A stretch of 64,000 bases of DNA from contig NC_135369.1 of assembly GCF_049243985.1 (NCBI RefSeq), forward strand, positions 19,680,533 through 19,744,532. The letters are read 5' to 3'. The stretch's first letter is position 1. The number at the start of each line of letters is the position of its first letter. Source of the stretch: Paroedura picta. Its lineage: Eukaryota > Chordata > Lepidosauria > Squamata > Gekkonidae. Positions 1-9,984 of this stretch are shown one piece after another. The translations under genes were made by a program, and so were the position numbers. The notes under the pieces are model-generated. The model was not told the DNA's origin and ran no database searches. It saw only the letters and a list, made by a program, of their open reading frames with translations.

Positions 1-98
1 GCACCGGACCTTAGAAATGTGGACTATACAGAACGACGCCAAGTAGAACCCCAGACGTGATCCTTCTTCCAGTTCTCCATGTGCCGGATACAGCTGAT

Positions 99-240
99 CT
101 ACACCGGCCCATAGAATCGGCGGTAAGCTTCCTCGAAGCCAATCTGGTCGGCCAGTTCATCACAATCGACGCTCAGCTCACAGATCTCTCGATGACTTTC
201 AAGGACGGAGACCGCAGCCGGAGCTGCAACAGCATTGGCC
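99..240 (-). CDS. BGLAP: BGLAP exon 4 (Gla domain, stop TAG)
   Basis: Encodes the Gla and C-terminal region of mature osteocalcin from ANAVAAP to FYGPV. The acceptor reads TTCTCCTGCAG on the minus strand at 241-242. The first base completes a Gly codon split with exon 3, the same phase as I recall for the human gene. The stop codon is at 99-101. Confidence 0.95.
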
Positions 241-3200
241 CTGCAGGAGAACAGAAATTCAGGAAGTCGACCTCCTCTTCTGACCATTAGCAGGGCTGAC
301 ACCCCGTGAGAAAAGCCATTAGCCGAGAAACTGCACAAGGCATGGACTGAATCTGAACAAATGTGTAGTTCATTGTTTTAAGTCCTCCCACCCCCAGGGA
401 TGAATGGAGACCGGAGCATGCAGGAGTGGGGCCACAGAGGACTGCATTGGGGTGGAGGCTAAATTTGTTTCCCAGTGACTGAGAATCAAGCTTGCTCCTA
501 TCGGCATATACACACCACCATAGTCCCCTCCCATATTCTGAATCGTAGTCACGCTGCAACATGAAAGACTATTGGGATTTGGCTTTTATGTGTACAGGTA
601 GTGCTTACAATGGGGAAAAGGGCTTTTCTTTTTTCTTTTGTTACTTGCCATGCTTCTCTTAAATCTTGTGCAAAGATGTGTAAGTACTCAAATGTGTGCT
701 AACCTTCCGTTTCATAGAATCATAGAGTTGGAAGGGGCCAGGTAGGCCATCTAGTCCAACGCCCTGCTCAATGCAGGATCAACCTAAAGCATCCAGGATA
801 GGTATCTGTCCAGCCACTGCTTGAAGAGCCCCAGGGAGGGGAACCTCAAACCTTGCTTAGGCAGCCCATTCCATGGTTAAACGACTCCGACTGAAGCTTA
901 AATGCATTACTACAGGTCCTCTCCTCTGCTGCCAACAGGAACTGCTCCAAGTGACAACCTTTCAAGTACTTCAAGAGAGCCATCATGACTCCTCTCAACC
1001 TCCTCTTCTCCAGGTTGAGAATTTCCAAATACCTTGTAGGGCTTTTCTTCTAGCTGATTCTTACCAGACTACACCTCCTTACTGAACAGGGCTGGGGATC
1101 TTTATTTCTCAGCGATCTTCAGAACAGCTGCTTGGTCCTTGGGATCCTTCCCATTGTTGGGATCTGGCTGGATTTCAGCTCTCGGAACTCTCTGGGGGAC
1201 TCCTGGAGCCACCTTCAGACCCGCTGGAGAGCCCCCTCATCCCTCCCTTAGGACGGTGTATGTTGACATTTACCCTTGAGGATTCCGTGCCTGTCTCTTC
1301 ACTATCTCTGCACTGTCGCGCCTGGAGACGAAAGCTGCCAAGGAGAAGAATCAGGTGGTCACTGCCAAGAAAGGCTTTGCAACTAACAACACCCTAAACC
1401 AGGGGTAGTCAAACTGTGGCCCTCCCGATGTCCATTGACTGCAATTCCCACGAGCTCCTGCCAGCGTTCGCTCATGGGAATGGTAGTCCATGGACATCTG
1501 GAGGGCTGCAGTTTGACTACCCCTGCCCTAAAGATCACCACTTTGGGTTGATTCCAGTTAGGGGTGGTTCCGAATTTCTCATCCCTGCCGTCTCACCCCA
1601 ATTCCCATTCGGATCTCATGGTTCTGTGCTGTTAACAGTGGTGGTTCCTCTGGAGCAAGAAGCCCTCTGCTGGTAGAGAAGGCCATTGTGTGCTGGTGGA
1701 AGGCGCCACTGTTAGAAGAATTTGACCTCCACGTGGATGAGTAGAAAATTAATTTGTTTAGAAGTCACGGTCATAAGGGAGTATACTGCATTCTATACAA
1801 ATCTTTATTTTTTTTTAAAGATAAAAACTCCCTTTCGAGATCGAACAGTCCCTACCCTAAGCATAGATTATTTATTTATACAATGTTAACTAAATAGCCA
1901 CTGTTATATAACTATGAGAATGTGCTTTGTTTGCACATTATATTTGTATATGCTGAAGAAGCTTGTGGACAAAATGCATAGGGAATTTTTTGCAAAATAA
2001 TACAATATCTTTCCTCCCCTCTTATTTCTACCTTTAGCCTTATTTTTATCTCTTCATGACTGGTGCAGCTACTATGTTAATTTCTCCTTACGAAAATAAT
2101 GGGAGAACAAAAGCCCAAGCCCAGGGGGACCTTGAAGACGAACCAAGTGTTATTCAAGGCATAAGCTTTTGTGAGTGCAAGAATGCTTATTCAAGTACAC
2201 TGAAATGGAAGTCATCTCTGTATATTCCAGTTTGGTCTTTGCTCTAGAGCAGCAGATTAGCATACGACATAATAAAGGTGCTGAACAGATGCAAGGACCA
2301 AACTGGAATAACAAACATAGCGTTTAATTCTGGGGGAAACATAGTGAAGGGGATAAATATTTCAAAATTGGAGATTCGTGGGCAGATGTACCCTTCTTCA
2401 CTGTGAAATGCTGAGAGCCATTAACTGAAGCACCTTCTGATTTCTGCCAAGGAATAGTACAAGCCTCCTTAATTTTGCAACAGGTTTTTATACTTGAATT
2501 CTTTACCAGTGCAAAATTTGGCAACTCAGGCTGCTGAATGTGAGGTTTCAGGGGCAGAAGTTCAGCACACTCACCTACTTCAGAATGTAAACTGGGATGG
2601 GATTAAACAAGGACAGCAGAAGGATATTACCCACTGCAGCAGGAATAGCAGAACACCACTGCTCCGACAGATCAAAATATCATCTACCCAAGCATTCAGT
2701 GTCTGCAGTGGCCAAACAGGTCCATCTGAGAGGCCCGCAAGCAGAGCATGAAAGCCTGAGCCCTCCCCCATGGTTTCCTCCCCAGCCCCTGACATTCAGT
2801 CAACTGCCCCTGAAACTGGAGGTTCCACTTAGCAGCTAACGGGTAGACCTCTCTTTCACCAGGAGTTTCTCTAATTGCCTTCTAGTGACCTCTGCTGGGC
2901 CTCTGGGGAAATGCAGCAGCAGCCTCAGCGTGAGCAAATCTTTCTTGAGCATTCCTCTCACTTTCTTAGAAGAAAGACAACAGGGGGGATAACTGACCTT
3001 CGGAACTGGGTGAGTCATTGGAGCGAGCCCTGTCACCTGCAGAAAAGATAAATGAACAAGAATGTAACTGTCCCACTGCCAACTGTGATTGAAACCAGGG
3101 CAGCAGGCCCAACATGTCACTGGGCAGCGTGTAGGGTGGGGACCAGCTGATCTCCAAAGGACCAAGATCCGTTCCCCTGGAGAAAATGGCTGCTTGGGAG

Positions 3201-3798
3201 GGTGGGGCCTATGGCATGATGCCCTGCTGAAATCCCTCCCCAGGCCCCGCCTCCAAAATCTCCAGGTGTTTCCCAACACAGAGCTGGCAACTTTAGAGTA
3301 CTAGAATTGGATCCAGTATGCTGGGAATCTCTTACAATCACAACCTCTCTAGTCCTCATGACTCTGAAGATCAGTTTGGAAGCAGGGGTTGGGGCAATGC
3401 TTGCCGAAATCAGAGCGGGTCAAGAGTGGGAAGAATAATTGGAAGAATCGGAACGAGAGACAGGCTTCGAATAGGAGAGCAAGACCAGTCCGAAATTTTG
3501 AGAGCAACCATAGAATCAGACAGTTGGAAGGACCCAAACAGGCCATCTAGTCCAGCCCCCTGCTTGATCCAGGATCACCCTCATGCAGTGGTTCCCAAGC
3601 TTTTGTGGGCTCCCTAATCACATCCCTAGTGCCCCCCTTCACATCACACACACACAAACACACAACTCTTTTCCTGGTGTGGTCTACTGCAAATTCAATA
3701 CACTTCTTTTTAGGTTGTTGTGCAATGATCATATTTTAGTCTGGGGGGGGGAAGGTTCTTTTTAAAAGTCATTTGTAAAAGCCTCTTTGGGTCCTCGT

Positions 3799-3851
<53 letters not shown>

Positions 3852-4520
3852 AAGCTGGGTAAATCCCATGGCCAGGAGCAAGCAGAAGGAGGCTTTTCCA
3901 GCCTCTCAAAGTTGGGGACTTTGGGGGAAGGCTTGCCAACCTTGAGTTAAGAAATCCCTGGAGATCTGGGGTGGAGCCTGGGAAGGACAGTCAGAGGAGG
4001 GGGAAGGAACTCAGCAGGGATATGACCCCATCCAGCCCACCTTCTGAGGTTGCTGTCGTCTTCATGAAGCTAAGCAGGGTTGGCCCTGGTCAGCACTGGG
4101 ATGGGAGGCCACCGAGGAAGCCCAGGGTCGCTACTACCCAGAGGCAGGCAATGGCAAGCCCCTCTGGGACGTCTCTCTCTAGGAAAAAGCCCCTGAAGCA
4201 GGAAGAGTCGGGCTGCTCCCTGCCCCCAAATCCCTCATCTCCCCCTGGATCTTTCCACCTCTTTTAAACTGGAATTGCTGGGGACAAAACCCAGGGCTTT
4301 CGGCAGGCCAGGCAGGAGCCCCCCCTCCCCCACAGAACCCTTGCCTCTCTGCCCAGCCTGGAGAAGATAAGGTAGCAACGGACAGGAGAACGCTAGCAGC
4401 AGCAGATCCACAGATTATCCTAAACCCAGAAACGTGACGGTTTCTGCACTTCCTCTTACCTCCGCGGCAAAGGCACAGCGTCACTGTGGCCAACAGGGTC
4501 AGCAGAGTTAACATGCGCAT
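99..4520 (-). CDS. BGLAP: Osteocalcin (bone Gla protein), complete, 4 exons
   Basis: Small secreted vitamin K-dependent protein that binds calcium and hydroxyapatite in bone. Coding exons on the minus strand are 4520-4460, 3036-2998, 1334-1274 and 240-99. All introns are GT-AG and the phases join to a 100-residue protein, the human length. Residues 1-20 are a hydrophobic signal peptide. The propeptide carries AFVSRR (34-39) with the Phe at -16 used for carboxylase recognition. It ends in RQAR (47-50), a furin-type site, giving a 50-residue mature chain. Glu68, Glu72 and Glu75 align with the three Gla positions, Cys74 and Cys80 with the disulfide. The C-terminus [11 protein letters not shown] is nearly identical to mammals and birds. 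The start of the mature chain ([10 protein letters not shown]) is Ala-rich where mammals are Pro-rich. The gene lies downstream of PMF1 on the same strand, as in human. Identification is very secure; the exact signal cleavage site is inferred. Confidence 0.94.
713..1085 (-). repeat. CR1 LINE 3' end, in BGLAP intron 3
   Basis: Minus-oriented, 5'-truncated CR1. It begins on the plus strand with the CR1 terminal repeat (catagaatcatagagttgg) and runs into the C-terminal coding region. The protein shadow resembles the CR1 tail [17 protein letters not shown] and AAEERT. Confidence 0.85.
1274..1334 (-). CDS. BGLAP: BGLAP exon 3 (propeptide)
   Basis: A 61-nt exon encoding [20 protein letters not shown]. 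The acceptor CTTGGCAG lies at 1335-1336 and the donor is GTAAAT at 1268-1273. It enters in phase 1 and leaves in phase 2, which is what joins exon 2 to exon 4. It was found by matching the AFVS and AEIVKR motifs to chicken and human osteocalcin. Confidence 0.92.
1400..1525. mobile_element. hAT-type palindromic MITE
   Basis: Begins caggggtagtcaaac and ends gtttgactacccctg, with near-perfect inverted halves. It is flanked by ccctaaac and ccctaaag, an 8-bp duplication with one mismatch that is diagnostic of hAT elements. It sits 65 bp upstream of the BGLAP exon 3 acceptor. Confidence 0.88.
2085..2250 (+). repeat. Dispersed repeat fragment, family not named
   Basis: Contains gaccttgaagacgaaccaag followed by a stretch about sharply cut 'attcaaggcataagctttt'. 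This resembles a widespread reptile repeat that includes 'agtccagtagcacctttaag'. Related pieces occur at 4863-4955, 14075-14205 and 53555-53750. It lies in BGLAP intron 2. Confidence 0.4.
2998..3036 (-). CDS. BGLAP: BGLAP exon 2 (39-nt micro-exon)
   Basis: Encodes [13 protein letters not shown] plus one base, the hydrophilic start of the propeptide. The acceptor is CTTTTCTGCAG (3037-3038) and the donor GTCAGT (2992-2997). In human this exon is of similar size (about 33 nt). The sequence itself is poorly conserved, so the call rests on phase, splice sites, size and position. Confidence 0.85.
3510..3592 (-). repeat. CR1 LINE 3' end fragment
   Basis: Plus-strand reading catagaatcagacagttgga followed by ccatctagtccagcccc is the reverse of a CR1 3' terminus. 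About 80 bp remain, inside BGLAP intron 1. Confidence 0.65.
3799..3852. repeat. (TG)n(AG)n compound microsatellite
   Basis: About 17 TG units run directly into about 10 AG units in BGLAP intron 1. A shorter CA-rich tract lies at 3645-3665. Confidence 0.97.
4064..4185 (+). repeat. 5S rRNA-derived SINE fragment
   Basis: Reads gaagctaagcagggttggcc, then gggatgggaggccacc, matching the internal promoter of 5S rRNA. The SINE body follows (agaggcaggcaatggcaa). It lacks the true 5S ends, so it is a SINE3-like insertion rather than a 5S gene. Confidence 0.75.
4460..4520 (-). CDS. BGLAP: BGLAP exon 1 (signal peptide)
   Basis: Encodes [20 protein letters not shown] followed by donor GTAAGA at 4454-4459. 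The pattern resembles human MRALTLLALLALAALC. A second in-frame ATG lies two codons downstream (4514-4512). The first ATG is chosen because it matches the mammalian start. Confidence 0.92.
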
Positions 4521-4620
4521 GCTGGCTGTTGCTCGCTAGTGAGTCTTCTCAGCCCGTGTGAAGATGCTTGCTCGCTTGGCTGGCCGTTCCTGTTTCCCCC
4601 TCCTGGAATTCTGCTCACCA

Positions 4621-4626
4621 TTTATA
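4621..4626 (-). promoter_or_regulatory. TATA box, BGLAP promoter
   Basis: TATAAA on the minus strand lies 100 bp upstream of the BGLAP ATG. This predicts transcription starting near 4590-4597 and a 5' leader of about 75 nt. Mammalian osteocalcin genes also have TATA promoters. Position and match are seen directly; use is inferred. Confidence 0.6.
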
Positions 4627-4862
4627 TCATTCCAGAAGCCTGTGGCTTGGCAAGACACGAGCGATGGGCAAATCCCTCTCCCGTTTGCTGTAACCGCAGG
4701 AGCGGCAGGTCCCCAAGTGCCGTTGCCAGATCTATTTTGGAGCTCATCTGTCGGGGAGGAAGGGAGCCAGCTCCCGAGGGCAGCTGTGGCTTATGGCTAG
4801 GCATGTCTGCCAAAGGGGAAACGAGCCCATCAGCATGTGAAGGGGGCGGAGAAGGATAGGAA

Positions 4863-4955
4863 CGGTCCAGGTGGGTAGCTGTGTTGGTCAGCAGCAGAAG
4901 AGCAAGATTAGAGTCCAGCTGCCCCTTAAAGACCAGCAAAACTTGAAGGCTTCTA
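4863..4955 (-). repeat. Dispersed repeat fragment
   Basis: Plus strand ggtagctgtgttggtcagca and agagtccagctgccccttaa is the reverse orientation of the same unnamed family seen at 14075-14205. Confidence 0.45.
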
Positions 4956-4972
4956 CCCTAGACTCATAGAAT

Positions 4973-5266
4973 CAGTTTGGTGTAGTGGTTAGGAGTGCGG
5001 ACTTCTAATCTGGCATGCCAGGTTTGATTCTGCACTCCCCCACATGCAGCCAACTGGGTGACCTTGGGCTCTCCATGGCACTGATAAGGCTGTTCTGACT
5101 GGGCAGTGATATCAGCGTTCTTTCAGCCTCACCCACCCCACAGGGTGTCTGTTGTGGGGAGAGGAAAGGGAAGGCGACTGTAAGCCGCTTTGAGCCTCCT
5201 TCGGGTAGGGAAAAGCGGTATATAAGAATCAATTCTTCTCCTTCTCCTTCTCCTTCTTCATAGTTG
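4973..5266 (+). repeat. tRNA-derived SINE (Sauria-type)
   Basis: Starts cagtttggtgtagtggttag. It has tRNA-like box A and box B sequence (ggtttgattct), a conserved body (cacagggtgtctgttgtggg) and a (cttctt)n tail. It is inserted into the terminal repeat of a minus-oriented CR1: catagaatca lies on its left and atagttggaagg on its right. Confidence 0.85.
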
Positions 5267-5390
5267 GAAGGAACCTCCACGGTCATCTAGTCCAACCCCT
5301 GCACAAGGCAGGAAACTCAGAACAACCTGTCCCCCCAATGCCATGCCCAGATTATGCCCCTCCCCGCCCTATGCCAAAAATCAGAATCCC
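5264..5390 (-). repeat. CR1 LINE 3' end, split by the SINE
   Basis: Reads tagttggaaggaacctccac then gtcatctagtccaacccctg, the reverse of a CR1 tail. The SINE at 4973-5266 splits its terminal repeat. Confidence 0.65.
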
Positions 5391-5395
5391 TAACC

Positions 5396-5695
5396 CAGTG
5401 GTTCTCAAGCTTCCTAATGCCACAACCTTTAAATACAGTTCCTCATTTTGTGGTGACCACAACCATAAAATTATGCAAGGGTTCTTTCACAGAAATTAAA
5501 CCCAAACTGACCCATGGCGTGAAGATCCATTGCTCATGATTGTATATAAATTGGCGGGTGCCTTCAGGAAGAGCGGTAACAGAGGCAGCGCCTCCGCCCC
5601 CCACCCCCCCGGCCAAGCTGCTCGCCCTGCCGCAACTCCGTTGAAATGGTCATTCAACCCCAAAAGGGGTCCTTACCCCAGGTTAAGAACCACTG
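5396..5695 (-). mobile_element. hAT-type non-autonomous element (Charlie-like)
   Basis: Minus-strand sequence begins CAGTGGTTCTTAACCTGGGG and ends AGCTTGAGAACCACTG. Flanks are ccctaacc and ccctagag, an imperfect 8-bp duplication. The interior is GC-rich (5575-5640). A relative with a far larger interior lies at 45151-46736. Confidence 0.8.
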
Positions 5696-5697
5696 CC

Positions 5698-7295
5698 CTA
5701 GAGAGAGAGGTTGTCGAGAGGCATTTAGCTGCACTGGATGAGTTCAAATCCCCTGGTCCGGATGAAATGCACCCGAGAGTACTCAAAGAACTTTCCAGAG
5801 AACTTGCACAGCCCTTGTCCATCATCTTCGGAACCTCTTTAAGGACTGGAGATGTCCCGGAGGACTGGAAAAGAGCAAACGTTATTCCGATCTTCAAAAA
5901 AGGGAGGAAGGATGACCCAGGAAACTACAGACTAGTGAGTCTGACCTCTGTTGTGGGGAAGATAATGGAGCAGATATTAAAGGGAGCGATCTGCAAACAT
6001 CTGGAGGACAATTTGGTGATCCAAGGAAGTCAGCATGGATTTGTCTCCAACAGGTCCTGCCAGACCAACCTGGTTTCCTTTTTTGACCAAGTAACAGGTT
6101 TGCTGGATCGGGGAAATTCGGTTGATGTCATTTACTTGGATTTTAGTAAAGCTTTTGACAAGGTTCCCCATGATGTTCTGATGGATAAGTTGAAGGACTG
6201 CAATCTGGATTTTCAGATAGTTAGGTGGATAGGGAATTGGTTAGAGAACCGCACTCAAAGAGTTGTTGTCAATGGTGTTTCATCAGACTGGAGAGAGGTG
6301 AGTAGCGGGGTACTTCAGGGCTCGGTGCTCGGCCCAGTACTTTTTAACATATTTATTAATGATCTAGATGAGGGGGTGGAGGGACTACTCATCAAGTTTG
6401 CAGATGACACCAAATTGGGAGGACTGGCAAATACTCCGGAAGATAGAGACAGAGTTCAACGAGATCTGAACACAATGGAAAAATGGGCAAATGAGAACAA
6501 GATGCAATTTAATAAAGATAAGTGTAAAGTTCTGCATCTGGGTCAGAAAAATGAAAAGTATGCCTACTGGATGGGGGATACGCTTCTAGGTAGCACTGTG
6601 TGTGAACGAGACCTTGGGGTACTTGTGGATTGTAAACTAAACATGAGCAGGCAGTGTGATGCAGCGGTAAAAAAGGCAAATGCCATTTTGGGCTGTATCA
6701 ACAGAGGCATCACATCAAAATCACAAGATGTCATAGTCCCATTGTATACGGCACTGGTCAGACCACACCTGGAGTACTGTGTGCAGTTCTGGAGGCCTCA
6801 CTTCAAGAAGGACATCGATAAAATTGAAAGGGTACAGAGGAGAGCGATGAAGATGATCTGGGGCCAAGGGACCAAGCCCTATGAAGATAGGTTGAGGGAC
6901 TTGGGAATGTTCAGCCTGGAGAAAAGGAGGTTGAGAGGGGACATGATAGCCCTCTTTAAGTATTTGAAAGGTTGTCACTTGGAGGAGGGCAGGATGCTGT
7001 TTCTGCTGGCTGCAGAGGAGAGGACACGCAGTAATGGGTTTAAACTTCAAGTACAATGAAATAGGCTAGATATCAGGAAAAAGTTTTTCACAGTCAGAGT
7101 AGTTCAGCAGTGGACTAGGCTGCCTGAGGAGGTGGTGAGCTCCCCCTCACTGGCAGTCTTCAAGCAAAGGTTGGATACACACTTTTCTTGGATGCTTTAG
7201 GATGCTTAGGGCTAATCCTGCGTTGAGCAGGGGGTTGGACTAGATGGCCTGTATGGCCCCTTCCAACTCTATGATTTTATGATTCTATGACCTCT
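5698..7295 (+). mobile_element. CR1 LINE, 5'-truncated, reverse transcriptase largely open
   Basis: An open frame from about 5704 to 7059 encodes most of a CR1 reverse transcriptase. Visible parts are SPGPDEMHPRVLKEL, the palm motif YLDFSKAFDKVPH (about 6130-6168), GVLQGSVLGP, and the catalytic FADDTK (6397-6414). The frame then shifts. The last part of ORF2 (SLAVFKQRLD) is readable in another frame to about 7200, so there is one visible small insertion near 7050. The 3' end is the usual gactagatggcctgtatgg followed by ttctatga repeats. The 5' end abuts the hAT element at 5396-5695. The first ~55 codons of any ORF starting at 5530 belong to that element and not to CR1. Confidence 0.93.
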
Positions 7296-9648
7296 GCACT
7301 CTATGGCTTTAACCAACTGCTTATATTGATGGCCAGATAAGCAGGAAGCTTCTCACATAGCCCACGAGGGAGTAGTTTAAAATTTGCCTCATGCAACTTA
7401 TATTTCCTTTCCACATGAAGAACGTGGATTGGATCCTGTCACTCCTGTTACGGAGGCTGTGAATCTCTGTCTTTAATTCTTCCTGCAACAGAGAAAGATT
7501 TCTTCCAATGGAAAGTGAGTCCTTCAGATTGAAAAATTCTCTCTCAGCTGGGAAGATGGGAATCACGGGATCCAGCCCTGTGCCCACAAAAGGCTCAGCT
7601 AAGTCAGCATACTACTTCCTGCCAGCAGGCAGATGCTACCAGAAAGCCTACCAGCAGGGCACAACAATCAAAAGTTTCTCCCTCTTGTTGTCCCCTGCAA
7701 TAATACTCGGAAGGTCGTTGCCTCTGGCCTTGAGGGCTCCATTTAGGTTTTGTCGCTAGCTGCCATTAAGGGACCTCTCCGCCCGGCATCTGCCTCGTTA
7801 CAACCACCAGCCCTTGTCACAACCAGTGGCAGTAAATTGGTCGAGTGAATTGCAATCGGAGGGAATATTTCCTTGTGTCTGTCGAGGCCTTACTGCCAAC
7901 AAGTTCCATTTAATGCCTGCAAGGATCACGGGAATGGGAGGCTAAAATTATCTCGATTCCCTTTCGTCATTTGAAGCTGCCCTCAAACAAAGCAGCCTCA
8001 GCTGGGCCAACAGTAACACACGACAGTGGCCAGGAGCAGAAAGATGCTTACAGCCCATAATTTTGCTCATGGGCTAGAGATTTCCTGCTGCCTGGATGTT
8101 GTCTGTGTCCAGATCTGCAGGGCCAGGGAGAAACCCAAAGGTGCAATTTTGCATGGCTCCATCCGCTCTTCTCCCCGCATGTCATCCTGCCACAGCGCTG
8201 AGCTCCGAAGTTCTGGGATGGCCTCCAAACCAGGGAAAGGAAGTGCCACAGAGCAGTGCTTTCATTTGCGCCAGATGCAAACCATTAGCTAAAGCCTGCG
8301 AGGAGAAAGATGCCAAGCGGGACCCACTCACCAGCGCCACGTTTGCTAGGCCCATTTTCCCCCAGGGCACAGAGACAAAATGTTGCAAAAAAAAGGACAT
8401 AAGAGTTTGCTTTTGTCTTCGTTTTGTGAAATGAAGCTATACTCAATGGTTGCATTGAAGATTTTGAATGGGGAGTAACAGGAGCCTTGGAACCCTGGGT
8501 GAAGGAACAATCAGGTGTCTGGGAGCCCTTCCTTGGTGCCCGTGTTGTGTCCTGCTCGTTGTGTTATTCTTCTAAGATGGGAGGGAGGTCTGTCGCACAG
8601 AGGGTGATATGTGGAAATGCTTGCAGCCCTTTTATTCTCCATCCCATCCCAAGGAATGATGATGTGCAGGCCCAATAAGTCCCTTCTCTTCGACCCTGAT
8701 GCTGTGTAGGGCCAGGTCAGGAAGAAATAAGATCACAGTTCTCCCAGAGAGTCACTTTGACCTGGTGTGCTTGACAGAGACCGGTGTGGGCTGAGGATGA
8801 GGTAGCTCTCCTCACCCAGGTTATGCCACCTCACCCAGCTTTATTTGTTGGTAGTTGATGGCAGCTGGTATTATGCTGTATTTAAATAAAATAAATCAGT
8901 CAGTCACCCAGCTTATGCCCCCAGGATACTTGATCTTCCATCACCATTGGAGGAGGTGCAGTAGTGACCCTCACCTGAGATTGCTTTCCCTTCCACAGGA
9001 TCTTTGCACCAAAGATCACTGGCCTTCAATGTGTTGGCCTGGCTGGGGGCATCGAGCAGAGGGTAGGAGTCCTGATGGTGTCTCATTCACCCAGCTCACC
9101 CACAGACTCCCTTCCGAGGCTATTAGAGGCAGTGGACAGGAAGTGCGCAATTTTACCTGCCTCCCTCAGAGAGAGGTGGGAAACACCCCACCAGGATGTC
9201 CTTTTGACCTCTGGGAGAACATCCATGCACTTAAAATGAGACAAAATTTAAAAAATGCCGAAGTTATTAATTGAAACACAGCATTAAAAAAAAAGCAGGA
9301 AGAACATAAAAATAAAGGGAGGAGATAGTCCCAATTTTACCAGTGCTCATTCACCTACCATATACAACCTCAAGTGGTCTCTTCCACTGGGATGGCCGCC
9401 TGTTGTCCAGGGGATAAGGCAAGGAGGACAACAGCATGAGGGCAAGTGTTCAATTTACATTACATGTTAAAAGGCACAGTTACAGAACAAGAGAATCTCA
9501 CAAGGTCAGATGAAAATGGTAAAGAGAATTCTAAGAAGGTCATATAACAGCAGGGAGTGGTCTTGGCCACAAGGGACATGGAATACATGCAGAAAGGACT
9601 TTTGTATTAAAGAGAGACCCTGCAGGGCTGGAGGGAGAGCATTTAAAT
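7296..9648. other. Intergenic DNA, mostly unrecognised
   Basis: Lies between the CR1 copy and a hAT MITE. Around 7590-7800 a diverged interspersed repeat is possible (ccagcaggcagatgctacca, then cccctgcaataatactcgg), but I cannot name it. At 7321-7587 a minus frame (REFFNLKDSLSIGRNLSLL) looks coiled-coil-like but has no match I recognise. Nothing else is supported. Confidence 0.5.
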
Positions 9649-9984
9649 CAAGGGTCCCCATGTGGTGCCCAATGGAACTGTGGCAACTCCCAACACTTTA
9701 TCTGGCACCAAAGAAATGTTTTTTAGGAAGTGAGCAGGCCAGAGGAGGGTTTTGCTCACCAAGGCTTTTCAGAGATCTGATTGGCTGTGCAGATTTTTAC
9801 AAAAATGTTCTTTTGGTGGCAGCTGCCACCACAGCACAAGGATCTTCACCGCATGGCTGAAAACAAGTTGCAGCCGTTGTCCTGTGGCTGGCTCCACCTC
9901 CTGTGACAGCCATTTTATGCTGCACTCACCACTGTCTCAGAATTTCAAATGCACCAGCAGGCTAAAAAATGCTCGGAAGCCCTG
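9649..9984. mobile_element. hAT-type MITE, third family (CAGGGGTCCCCA ends)
   Basis: Starts caagggtccccatgtggtgc and ends ctcggaagccctg. Flanks are atttaaat and atttagag, an 8-bp duplication matching 6 of 8. A related copy lies at 50711-50905 and shares the interior ctgattggct and accacagcacaa. Confidence 0.75.

Noticed and set aside
2866-2975. Alternative BGLAP exon 3 ([12 protein letters not shown] frame)
   Set aside because: It resembles the propeptide superficially but gives a stop in the required phase. The exon at 1274-1334 fits in motif, phase and splice sites.
5530-5703. N-terminal extension of the CR1 protein
   Set aside because: These codons belong to the neighbouring hAT element; the join is accidental.
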